Assembly: GCF_050897975.1 (NCBI RefSeq)
Contig: NZ_JBPAXY010000002.1
Span: 1-64,000 of the forward strand
DNA length: 64,000 bases
Origin: Pseudooceanicola sp050897975
Lineage (GTDB): Bacteria > Pseudomonadota > Alphaproteobacteria > Rhodobacterales > Rhodobacteraceae
Direction of reading: 5' to 3'
Below are positions 7,946 through 16,729 of this stretch, one piece after another. The stretch's first letter is position 1. Each line of letters starts with the position of its first letter. The translations under genes and the position numbers were made by a program. The notes under the pieces were generated by a model. It was not told the origin of the DNA, made no database searches, and saw only the letters and a list, made by a program, of their open reading frames with translations.

Positions 7946-8842
7946 TCAGGCGAGGTAGGAAAGCAACCCGGCGGCCAGCCGATCCCACACCGCCGCAACG
8001 CGCGGGGTGGGCCGCAGGCTTTCGTGGGCGGCGATCCACAGCGGCAGCACCGGCAGGTCAAGGCCGGGCAGCACCTGTTCGACGCAGTCATCTTCGCGGA
8101 TCAGCGGGATCTGCCCGAAACCCAGGCCACAGCCCGCCCGCACCAGTTCCCAATAGGTGACCTGGTCGTCGCAGCGGGTGGCGAAACGCGCCCGGTCGGG
8201 CGGCAGGCCCAAGCGCTCCATTTCGCGCAGGATCAGGTCGGACCGGTCGTAGCCCACCAGGGCGTGATGGGCCAGATCCTCGACCCGCTCGGGTCGACCC
8301 ACCCGGTCCAGATAGGCGGTGGCGCCGAAGGCCCCCAGGGGCACGTCGCCCAGGTGGCGGGCGATCAGGTCGGGCTGGGCCGGGCGGTACATGCGCAGGG
8401 CGATGTCGGCTTCGCGGTACATCAGGCTGTCGGTGTCATCACTGGCCACCAGCTCGATCTGCAATTGCGGCAGCTCGGCCCGGATCCGCGCCAGGATCGG
8501 CGGCAGCACCCGGGTGGCCACCATCTGGCTGGCCGTCACCCGGCAGGTGCCCGCCAGCCGGTCGTCGCGCGCCACCGCCGTCAGGGCCAGCTCGCCCATG
8601 GCGCGGGCCATGCGACGCGCCGGATCCAGGATCAGCCGCCCCTCGTCCGACAGGACCAGCCCGCGCGGCTGGCGCAGGAACAGGGTCAGCCCCAGGCGTG
8701 CCTCCAGCGCGCGCACCTTGCGGCCCAGGGTCGGCTGCGACTGGCCCAGCTGCCGCGCCGCCGCCGACAGAGACCCGGTGTCGGCCACCGCCAGAAAGAC
8801 CTGTATCGCGGCCCAGTCGAGGGTTTGAAGACGTGCATCCAT
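7946..8842 (-). CDS. LysR family transcriptional regulator
   Basis: A 298-residue regulator with an N-terminal winged helix (SLSAAARQLGQSQPTLGRKV, about 24-43) and a periplasmic-binding-type effector domain. The ATG at 8842 gives a standard LysR N terminus; longer in-frame starts would add about 24 unlikely residues. It is divergent from an epimerase-like gene across a 110-bp gap that also holds an FNR-like box, and probably controls that neighbour. It ends 74 nt before the leuB start but is not a known leucine regulator. Confidence 0.87.
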   Translation of the reverse strand: MDARLQTLDWAAIQVFLAVADTGSLSAAARQLGQSQPTLGRKVRALEARLGLTLFLRQPRGLVLSDEGRLILDPARRMARAMGELALTAVARDDRLAGTCRVTASQMVATRVLPPILARIRAELPQLQIELVASDDTDSLMYREADIALRMYRPAQPDLIARHLGDVPLGAFGATAYLDRVGRPERVEDLAHHALVGYDRSDLILREMERLGLPPDRARFATRCDDQVTYWELVRAGCGLGFGQIPLIREDDCVEQVLPGLDLPVLPLWIAAHESLRPTPRVAAVWDRLAAGLLSYLA

Positions 8843-8863
8843 GCATGAATGAATACCCAATGG

Positions 8864-8877
8864 TTGATTTCGGTCAA
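8864..8877. promoter_or_regulatory. FNR-like dyad
   Basis: TTGATTTCGGTCAA has the TTGAT-N4-GTCAA form also seen between fnrL and hemN in this window. It lies between divergent lysR and epimerase-like genes. One base differs from the ideal TTGAT-N4-ATCAA. It may be a chance match. Confidence 0.4.
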
Positions 8878-8952
8878 TTTCCATTCCGCAGAAACAGGCG
8901 CAGGGTGGCGTCATCTCCGCTCACTCTCCCCTGATGCGAAAGGAGGGCAACG

Positions 8953-9816
8953 ATGCCCGGCAAGGTTCTTATCCTCGGTTCCCATGGCCGTTTCGGCCAC
9001 CACGCGGCCCAGGCCTTTGGCGCGGCGGGCTGGCAGGTTCGCGGCTTTGACCGCCAGCACGACGATCTGGCTACGGCGGTGGCGGGTCAGGACGTGATCG
9101 TCATGGCCGCCAACCCCGGCGGCTACCAGCATTGGACGCGCGAGCTGCTGCCCGCACATCGCGCCCTGATCGAGGCCGCGCGCGGCAGTGGCGCCACCAT
9201 CCTGCTGCCCGGAAATGTCTATGTCTTCGGCCCCAAGGCGCCCTTCGGCTGGGACGCGGACACGCCGCATCTGGCGACCAACCCGCTGGGTCGGCTCCGC
9301 ATCCAGATGGAGGCCGAGTATCGCGCCTCGGGTCTTCAGGTGATCGTGCTGCGCTGTGGCGACTTCCTGGATACGCGCCCCTCGGGGAACTGGTTTGACG
9401 CCCATATCGCCAAGGGGGCGCGGCGCGGGCACTTCGCCTATCCCGGGCCGCTGGACCGGGTCCATGCCTGGGCCTATCTGCCCGATGCCACCCGCGCCGC
9501 CGTGGCCCTGGCCGAGGCGCGCGCCACCCTAGCGCAATGGGAAGACCTGCCCTTCCCCGGCTACAGCCTGACCGGCGCCGAGCTGGCCGCCGCCACGGGC
9601 CGGGCGCTGGCGCGGGACATCCCGCCGGGCCGCATGGCCTGGTGGCCCCTGGCGCCCCTGCGCCCACTGGTGCCCGCCCTGCGCGGCATCTTCGAGATGC
9701 GCTATCTGTGGGAGCTGCCGCACCGGCTGGACGGGGCCAAGCTGCACCGCCTGCTGCCCGAGTTCCGCGATACGCCGGTCGAAGAGGCCATCCGCGCGGG
9801 TCTGCCGCAGCGCTAG
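8953..9816 (+). CDS. Atypical NAD(P)-binding epimerase-like protein
   Basis: A 287-residue Rossmann protein of the extended or atypical SDR type. GSHGRFG near the N terminus binds the dinucleotide. The usual YxxxK is not evident; instead a GRLRIQME stretch occupies the region (about residue 117), as in many 'sugar nucleotide epimerase-like' proteins of unknown activity. AGGAGGGCAACG precedes the ATG. It is divergent from a LysR gene that likely controls it. The substrate and reaction are unknown. Confidence 0.75.
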   Translation: MPGKVLILGSHGRFGHHAAQAFGAAGWQVRGFDRQHDDLATAVAGQDVIVMAANPGGYQHWTRELLPAHRALIEAARGSGATILLPGNVYVFGPKAPFGWDADTPHLATNPLGRLRIQMEAEYRASGLQVIVLRCGDFLDTRPSGNWFDAHIAKGARRGHFAYPGPLDRVHAWAYLPDATRAAVALAEARATLAQWEDLPFPGYSLTGAELAAATGRALARDIPPGRMAWWPLAPLRPLVPALRGIFEMRYLWELPHRLDGAKLHRLLPEFRDTPVEEAIRAGLPQR

Positions 9817-9904
9817 CGACAGAACGCGCCACGACACGAGGCGAGGCCCGCGCCCAGGTCGCCCCGCCCCCGGAGGCGCGACGGCACGGCCCGAGAACGG
9901 CCCG

Positions 9905-11164
9905 CTACTCCAGCCTCAGATCGACCCAGACCGGCCGGTGACGGCTGGCCCGGGCCACCGCCTCACCCATGGGATCGGAGGGCTGGGGCCAATAGACCCC
10001 GGCGCCGACCACCCGGATCCCGGCAGAGGGCAGGACATAATCCACCCGCATCCGCCCCGGCCCCTCGGCGGGCCAGTCGACCGTGGTGTCGCCCTCCGCC
10101 GGATCGGCGGATTGCCAGCGGGGCGCCGGGTCCTGCACCCGGGGGTCGGCCAACAGTTCACGGATTGCCGCGCGCCGGCCCGCGCCGCGTTCGGGGTCCA
10201 GGTTGCCACCGCCCAGGATCACGAAGGGCGCGGGCAGGCCCTCGGGCCCCGCAGCCGCACCGCCCCCAGGTCCGGCCAGGGGCGCGCCCGGCGGCAAGGC
10301 CCCGTCCAGCAGCAGGCGCCAGAAGCGCAGCTCGTCATGATTGCGCCGCCCGTTGCGATCCTCGGGTCCGTCGAAAACCGGCGGCGTGGCGCGGAAGATC
10401 CCCAGGTGCAGAGGCCCCTGGGGCGTCTCGACCGGCAGCACCCAATGGGCCATCGACGACAGGCGCTGCACCCCATGGCCCGGGTCGTCCGCGGCGATCA
10501 GGCTGTCCGGCAGGGCGCGCCACAGCAGCGCCGAATGATCGGCCCCCGTCCCCAGGGGCCAGCGCGACAGCACCGCCAGCCCGCCCGCCCCGGTGAAACG
10601 GCCATAGCCCTGCGCATCCCGCGCCTCGCCCTGGCGGCCGTTGCCGTCCAGGTCCAGCCCGGTGGGCAGGCCTGCATTGGGCAGGGCCGAGAAAAGATGC
10701 GGATAGGGCGCGGCAAGGGTGGCGTTCAGCGCCGCCAAGGTCCGCCCCTCGGCGTCGGCATCCACCCCGGCCAACACCAGCACATCCGGCGCCAGGGCGG
10801 CGATCACCTGCGCCACCGCCTGCGTCTGGGCATCGTCGCCGCCCGCGATGTCGCGCAGCAACAGGCCCGGCCCGTCGCGCCCCAGCTCGGTGTCGTACCA
10901 GACCAGGCGCAGCGGCTCGGCCCGCGCGGGTGCGGCGCCGGTCACCCAGCACAGACACAGCAGTATCAGGAAAGTGGCCCAGCCCCCGGCGCCCAGACCA
11001 ATCAGCCCCCGGCCAGGGGCCCTACGCGGCGCCCGGCTCAGATCGCCAGGATGCCCTCGGCCTTGGCGGCGGCATAGGTGCGGCGCCGCTTGGCCTCGAT
11101 CATTGCCGCGATCCGGGCCAGGGCCACGCCGCGCATGATCAGGTTTGCCGGAAGGAAGGCCCAT
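9905..11164 (-). CDS. Endonuclease/exonuclease/phosphatase (EEP) family protein, exported
   Basis: A protein of up to 419 residues with an EEP fold. A hydrophobic signal peptide ending in APARAEP (residues about 54-83) implies export to the periplasm. Late motifs VDYVLPS and SRHRPVWVDL fit the C terminus of the family, but the GDxN catalytic stretch reads GGGN, so activity is doubtful. The start is unclear: the only ATG/GTG/TTG upstream of the signal peptide is 11164, deep inside the upstream gene, while a CTG overlapping that gene's stop (CTGA, 11039-11041) gives a neater N terminus. It probably follows the upstream membrane-protein gene in one transcript. Confidence 0.68.
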   Translation of the reverse strand: MGLPSGKPDHARRGPGPDRGNDRGQAAPHLCRRQGRGHPGDLSRAPRRAPGRGLIGLGAGGWATFLILLCLCWVTGAAPARAEPLRLVWYDTELGRDGPGLLLRDIAGGDDAQTQAVAQVIAALAPDVLVLAGVDADAEGRTLAALNATLAAPYPHLFSALPNAGLPTGLDLDGNGRQGEARDAQGYGRFTGAGGLAVLSRWPLGTGADHSALLWRALPDSLIAADDPGHGVQRLSSMAHWVLPVETPQGPLHLGIFRATPPVFDGPEDRNGRRNHDELRFWRLLLDGALPPGAPLAGPGGGAAAGPEGLPAPFVILGGGNLDPERGAGRRAAIRELLADPRVQDPAPRWQSADPAEGDTTVDWPAEGPGRMRVDYVLPSAGIRVVGAGVYWPQPSDPMGEAVARASRHRPVWVDLRLE

Positions 11165-11973
11165 GCCACCATCGTCCAGATCAGGGTCTGCGGCAGTTCC
11201 AGCGCGTGCAGATCCACCATCGGCATCACAAAGCGCAGCACCACCGGCGCCAAGAATGGCAGCAGGAAGCCTAACAGGATGTTAACCACCGAATCCCGCT
11301 TCAGCCGGGCCAGCACGTCGCCGCCCCCGGTAGGGTCGAACAGCGGCAGGTTGATCCAGACGTTGAAGGCGCCGTAGCGAGCGGGCCAGCCATGCACCCG
11401 CACCAGGATGCCAAAGGCCACCAGCCCGCAAAGCGAGGTCAGATAGGCGATGCCAGCGGCGGCACGCACCGTCTCGATAAAGGCGGCAGAGGCGTCCGAC
11501 GGCAGCGCCAGGATCACCAGGCGCACCGGCGAATAGGGGAAGTCGACCGCGTTCACCAGGATCTGGCCGACCCGTTGCAACAGGTCCGAGATCGGCGAAT
11601 CCAGCGCCGGGCCGGATTGATAGACGGTCAGCAAAAGGATCATCGCGAAGGCGGTGAAATAGCGCAGACGGTTCACCGGCGGGGCGAATCGGAATTCGAT
11701 GATCGTGGGGAACTGGCTGAAATATTCGATGAAGGTGTACAGCGCGCCCACCATCGCCACCAGCACCACCACCTGCGCCGCATCGGCGGAGATGTCGGGC
11801 AACAGAAGCGACGGCGTGGCGATGGCCAACGCAATCAGGATGGCCCGCATCAGCGCGCCGGTGACTCGAACGATCACTGCTCGTTTTCCTTCAAACTGGC
11901 CCGGGCGTCTTTTGCGCTTGCCCGTGTTTCCACTTTGATTCCGCTGCATGGCGGACTGCCTCATTCTTGCCAC
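11038..11973 (-). CDS. Conserved membrane protein of unknown function
   Basis: A 311-residue protein with a basic N terminus (about residues 9-36) and six or so hydrophobic segments, then a basic KRRRTYAAAKAEG tail. I do not recognise a named family. The GTG at 11973 is chosen because AAGGAG lies 10 nt upstream; no comparable site precedes the ATG three codons later. The gene overlaps the EEP-family gene downstream, so the two are likely co-expressed at the membrane/periplasm. No function is proposed. Confidence 0.75.
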   Translation of the reverse strand: MARMRQSAMQRNQSGNTGKRKRRPGQFEGKRAVIVRVTGALMRAILIALAIATPSLLLPDISADAAQVVVLVAMVGALYTFIEYFSQFPTIIEFRFAPPVNRLRYFTAFAMILLLTVYQSGPALDSPISDLLQRVGQILVNAVDFPYSPVRLVILALPSDASAAFIETVRAAAGIAYLTSLCGLVAFGILVRVHGWPARYGAFNVWINLPLFDPTGGGDVLARLKRDSVVNILLGFLLPFLAPVVLRFVMPMVDLHALELPQTLIWTMVAWAFLPANLIMRGVALARIAAMIEAKRRRTYAAAKAEGILAI

Positions 11974-12180
11974 GATTAAGACACTCCTTCGCCCAAAGGC
12001 TCAAGAGCTGCTCTTAGAAGACACGGATATTGCGGCGAAATACGGGCCAAACTGGTGCGATCTTGCATCATTTGCCGCTCGGGCCGGCAGGGCGCGGCGG
12101 ACGCCCGCCCCGGCACCTCAAGATATGGCGGACGGACCCCTACCCGCCACAAGATGCAGCAGTTCCGAAAACGGGCGGTA

Positions 12181-12699
12181 TCAGAACCCGCGATGCCGGG
12201 TGATCAGGCCGAAGGCAAAGAGGCCCGCCCCCTCGGCCACCAGCTGAATCCCCAGCAGCAGCCCCAAGAAGGTCGTCGCCGCCGCGCCCACGTCGAACAG
12301 CACCAGCAGGCCGATGGCCAGCGAGGCGCCCCCCGACAGCAGCACCAGCCAGAAGAAGGGCGCGCCGCGCAGCGAGGCCGCCATGGCCAGGCGCACGAAT
12401 CCCATGACAAAGAAAATCGCCCCCAGCAGCAGGGTCAGCGACAGGGTGCCCGACAGCGGATTGGCCAGCAGCCAGACCGCCGCGACGATGGTCAGCAGCG
12501 CCACCAGCGCATTGCGCCGCCGCCCCTGGTGCGGTCCGGCCTGGAACTCGACCCAGGCCTGGGCCACGCCCGACACCATGAAGACGACCCCCACCAGCGA
12601 GGTCACGGCCAGCGAGGCGGCAAAGGGATTGGCCAGGGCCAGGAGCCCCATCACGGCCAGGACGACGCCGATCAGCAGAAAGGTAGTGGACAGTTTCAT
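12181..12699 (-). CDS. HdeD/DUF308-like membrane protein
   Basis: A 172-residue protein with six predicted transmembrane helices in three hairpins, the pattern of the HdeD family (DUF308), which in enterobacteria is linked to acid resistance. Repeated short motifs such as NPFAASLAV and NPLSGTLSL at the ends of hairpins are family-like. It is a single-gene unit. A physiological role cannot be read from its neighbours. Confidence 0.78.
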   Translation of the reverse strand: MKLSTTFLLIGVVLAVMGLLALANPFAASLAVTSLVGVVFMVSGVAQAWVEFQAGPHQGRRRNALVALLTIVAAVWLLANPLSGTLSLTLLLGAIFFVMGFVRLAMAASLRGAPFFWLVLLSGGASLAIGLLVLFDVGAAATTFLGLLLGIQLVAEGAGLFAFGLITRHRGF

Positions 12700-12908
12700 C
12701 GGCGGTCTCCTGCGTGGGCGGGGCCCATATTGGGGACGAATACATCAGGCAAATCACGGACTTCCCCCAAAGACTGCCCCGCTTTCTTGTGTGCAACAAC
12801 CCCGTTTCCGGCGCGCAGATGTCAAAACACCTTTACAGGTATCCGCAGGGCGCGACAGCCGCGGTGCGCCCGCGCCCGCCCTTCGCCCCGGAGGGGTGGC
12901 AGAAACAG

Positions 12909-12932
12909 AACGGGGGCCCGAAGGCCCCCGTT
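12909..12932 (-). terminator. Terminator after leuD
   Basis: AACGGGGGCC and GGCCCCCGTT form a perfect 10-bp stem around a 4-base loop that reads TTCG on the minus strand. It sits 22 nt after the leuD stop. The following bases (CTGTTTC) are only moderately T-rich. Confidence 0.7.
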
Positions 12933-12954
12933 CGCGATCTGGTGGATCAGGCGA

Positions 12955-13560
12955 TCAGACCCAGGGACGGGCCTGTTCCATCTGCCCCTCGAAGGTGTCG
13001 ATGGCCGCCGACTTGGCCAGGGTCAGGCCGATGTCGTCCAGCCCTTCCAGCAGGCAATGCTTGCGGAACGGGTCGACCTCGAAGGGGAAGACCTCGCCAT
13101 CCGAGGTGGTGACGGTCTGCGCTTCCAGGTCGATCTCCATCCGGGCGTTGGCGCCCTTCTCGGCATCCTGCATCAGCACGTCCACCACCTCTTGCGGCAT
13201 AACGATGGGCAGCATCCCGTTCTTGAAGCAGTTGTTGAAGAAGATGTCGGCGAAAGAGGTCGAGATGACCACCTTGATGCCGAAATCCGCCAGCGCCCAG
13301 GGGGCGTGTTCGCGCGACGAGCCGCAGCCGAAGTTGTCGCCCGCGACAATGATCTGGCTGTCGCGGTAGGCGGGCTTGTTCAGCACGAAATCGGGGATCT
13401 CGTTGCCCTCATCATCATAACGCATCTCGGCGAAGGCATGGACGCCCAGGCCCGACCGCTTGATCGTCTTCAGGTACTGCTTGGGGATGATCATGTCGGT
13501 GTCGATGTTCACCAGCGGCATGGGCGCCGCGATCCCCGAGACTTTCTCGAACTTTTCCAT
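12955..13560 (-). CDS. leuD: 3-isopropylmalate dehydratase small subunit
   Basis: A 201-residue subunit of isopropylmalate isomerase, which with LeuC converts 2-isopropylmalate to 3-isopropylmalate in leucine synthesis. MPLVNIDTDMIIPKQYLK near the start and FGCGSSREHAPWAL near residue 78 are the family signatures for substrate recognition. Length is typical. It lies 54 nt after leuC in the same direction and ends at a strong hairpin. Confidence 0.97.
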   Translation of the reverse strand: MEKFEKVSGIAAPMPLVNIDTDMIIPKQYLKTIKRSGLGVHAFAEMRYDDEGNEIPDFVLNKPAYRDSQIIVAGDNFGCGSSREHAPWALADFGIKVVISTSFADIFFNNCFKNGMLPIVMPQEVVDVLMQDAEKGANARMEIDLEAQTVTTSDGEVFPFEVDPFRKHCLLEGLDDIGLTLAKSAAIDTFEGQMEQARPWV

Positions 13561-13614
13561 TTGGCTTTCCTTTGGCTGTCCGGTGACGGAGGGGCCAGGC
13601 CCTCCGCCCGGGGA

Positions 13615-15021
<1,407 letters not shown>

Positions 15022-15112
15022 GGGTCCTCTCCCTTGATATTCGTGGAAATTCGCAAAATGGGAACGCGCGGGCCGCCCATGCCGGATCGGGCACGGGGCC
15101 TCGCGCCGGGCC

Positions 15113-15199
15113 TCATAGCGAGGCCAGGATCGTCAGCGTCGCACCGAAGAACCGCCAGGGCAGGCGGGCACGGTCGTCCATGTCGAAAATCTGCGTCAT
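15113..15199 (-). CDS. Small ORF upstream of leuC (28 codons)
   Basis: ATG at 15199 opens a 28-residue peptide, beginning MTQIFDMDDRARLPW and ending TLTILASL, 91 nt before leuC on the same strand. It has a mildly hydrophobic C terminus with three leucines in its last seven residues, but no leucine run like a classical leu attenuator. No strong ribosome site is seen. It may be a small protein, a leader peptide or chance. Confidence 0.4.
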   Translation of the reverse strand: MTQIFDMDDRARLPWRFFGATLTILASL

Positions 15200-15422
15200 G
15201 ACGGCTCAAATACTCTTCGCGCCGCGTTTCATCAAGCCTGTGTGTCGCCCCCGCCCCACGCCCGCCCGCCGGGGCCCGGGGCCGGGAAAGCGGGCGCCGC
15301 TGCGTCGGAAACCCCGCGCACCCCGCAAAGCGGACCGCATTCATTGAAAAGCGCCGCCCGGGCTGCTACCTTGGGGACATGCCCGGCACCGGGGCGTGGC
15401 CGGTGCGCATTAAGGGAGGACG
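15200..15422 (+). promoter_or_regulatory. Intergenic region with rsfS promoter
   Basis: The gap between the divergent leuC and rsfS units. On the plus strand TTGAAA (15344-15349) and TACCTT (15367-15372) are spaced by 17 bp, predicting a start near 15379. The left half is very GC-rich with no gene seen. Confidence 0.45.
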
Positions 15423-15479
15423 ATGTCCTGTCACTTGACGCAAGCGCGGATCTTTCCGCACCCTCGGGGGCCCAGATGA
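15423..15479 (+). CDS. Leader ORF coupled to rsfS (18 codons)
   Basis: ATG at 15423 follows GGGAGGACG, the best ribosome site in the region, and encodes 18 residues (MSCHLTQARIFPHPRGPR). Its TGA (15477-15479) overlaps the tandem ATGs (15476, 15479) of rsfS, a textbook arrangement for translational coupling. The rsfS ATGs have only a GGGGG run upstream. It could also reflect an ancestral longer RsfS N terminus broken by a frameshift. Confidence 0.5.
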   Translation: MSCHLTQARIFPHPRGPR

Positions 15480-15841
15480 TGGCGGCCCCGCAAGAGCTGA
15501 GTGTCAAAGACCAGCTCACCCTCATCCTGAAATCGCTGGAAGACGACAAGGCGGAAGAGATCGTGCAGATCGACCTCGCCGGGAAATCCTCTATCGGGGA
15601 CTACATGGTCGTCTGTTCTGGCCGCTCGTCGCGCCAGGTGGCGGCGATTTCGGAAAAGCTGGTGGACCGCCTGAAACAGGCGACCGGCCGCACCGCCAAG
15701 ATCGAAGGCAAGGAAACCGGCGATTGGGTGCTGATCGACACGGGCGACGTGATCGTCCATGTCTTCCGCCCCGAGGTGCGCGAGTTCTACCAGATCGAGA
15801 AGATGTGGATGGAGCCGGGCCAGAAGACACCGCTGTCCTGA
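15476..15841 (+). CDS. rsfS: Ribosome silencing factor RsfS
   Basis: A 121-residue protein that binds L14 of the 50S subunit and blocks subunit joining in starvation. Family signatures are SSIGDYMVVCSGRSSRQV (about 40-57) and GDWVLIDTGDVIVHVFRP (about 86-103). The ATG at 15476 (or 15479) follows a coupled 18-codon leader. It precedes rlmH by 25 nt, the usual bacterial pair of ribosome-related genes. Confidence 0.93.
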   Translation: MMAAPQELSVKDQLTLILKSLEDDKAEEIVQIDLAGKSSIGDYMVVCSGRSSRQVAAISEKLVDRLKQATGRTAKIEGKETGDWVLIDTGDVIVHVFRPEVREFYQIEKMWMEPGQKTPLS

Positions 15842-15866
15842 CCGGACCGCAACTGCCCGAGGCCCG

Positions 15867-16337
15867 ATGAAACTGCATCTCTGCGCCATAGGCCGGCTCC
15901 GCAAGGGGCCGGAAAAGGCGCTGATCGACGACTACCTCGACCGCGCCGGCAAGACCGGCCGCGCGCTCGGGCTGGGGCCTTGCACGGTCTCCGAGGCCGA
16001 GGCGAAACGCGGCGGCGGCATGGGCGAAGAGGCCGAACTGCTTGGCCGGATGATCCCCGAGGGCGCGAAACTGGTCTGCCTGGATGAGCGTGGCAAGCTC
16101 TTGACCTCGCCCGAGCTGGCCGATCAGCTGGGCGCCTGGCGCGACGAGGGAATCCGCGACGCGGCCTTCGTCATCGGCGGCGCGGACGGCATCGACCCCG
16201 CCCTGCGGGCCCGCGCCGACCTGTCGATCTCCTTCGGCAAGATGGTCTGGCCACATATGCTGGCGCGCGTCATGCTGTCCGAACAGCTTTACCGCGCCAC
16301 CACCATCCTGGCCGGATCGCCCTACCACCGCGTCTGA
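15867..16337 (+). CDS. rlmH: 23S rRNA (pseudouridine1915-N3)-methyltransferase
   Basis: A 156-residue SPOUT methyltransferase that methylates pseudouridine 1915 in helix 69 of 23S rRNA using S-adenosylmethionine. The knot motifs FVIGGADGID (about 104-113) and the C-terminal LYRATTILAGSPYHR (about 141-155) are clear. The ATG at 15867 gives the standard MKLHLCAIG start. It is co-directional with rsfS, 25 nt apart. Confidence 0.96.
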   Translation: MKLHLCAIGRLRKGPEKALIDDYLDRAGKTGRALGLGPCTVSEAEAKRGGGMGEEAELLGRMIPEGAKLVCLDERGKLLTSPELADQLGAWRDEGIRDAAFVIGGADGIDPALRARADLSISFGKMVWPHMLARVMLSEQLYRATTILAGSPYHRV

Positions 16338-16729
16338 CACGCGGCTTTGCCGCGAAATCGCCTGTGCCGGGCGATGCCTCCCTAGCGGGGATATTTTTGG
16401 CAATGAGAAGCGCAATGGCGTGGCACCTGAAAGCCCTGACCGCCCCCCGGCTGCGACGGAGGCCAACCAGGCGCGGCGCGCAGATGTTGGCGGACTTTGC
16501 AGCCGGGGCGCCGCCGCTGCTTTGCCGTGCCCAGCCCCCCTCTTCTCATTGCCAGAAATATCCCGGGGGGAATTGAGCCGCAGGCTCAAGGGGGGCAGAG
16601 CCCCCCGCCCCCGCCCCCGGATCGGGCAACGCCCCGGCTGAACCCCGCGCGCCTTACCGGCAGAGGTTTCCCCCCTGCCGCGAAGGGTCTAGAACAGCCT
16701 CAGACCTGGCCCATTACCGGAGACCCCGC
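16338..16729. other. Intergenic region with paired short repeats
   Basis: No gene is seen. It holds an inverted pair of a short repeat: a GGGATATTTTTGGCAATGAG copy near 16386-16409 and a reverse copy near 16541-16563, then GGGGGGC-AGA-GCCCCCC (16590-16606). Related copies lie elsewhere in the window (see findings). The hairpins may stop transcription from rlmH. Confidence 0.7.

Noticed and set aside
15242..15475. Long N-terminal extension of RsfS
   Set aside because: The in-frame upstream sequence has no family similarity and is Pro/Ala/Gly-rich; the tandem ATGs at 15476 and 15479 fit the known protein length.
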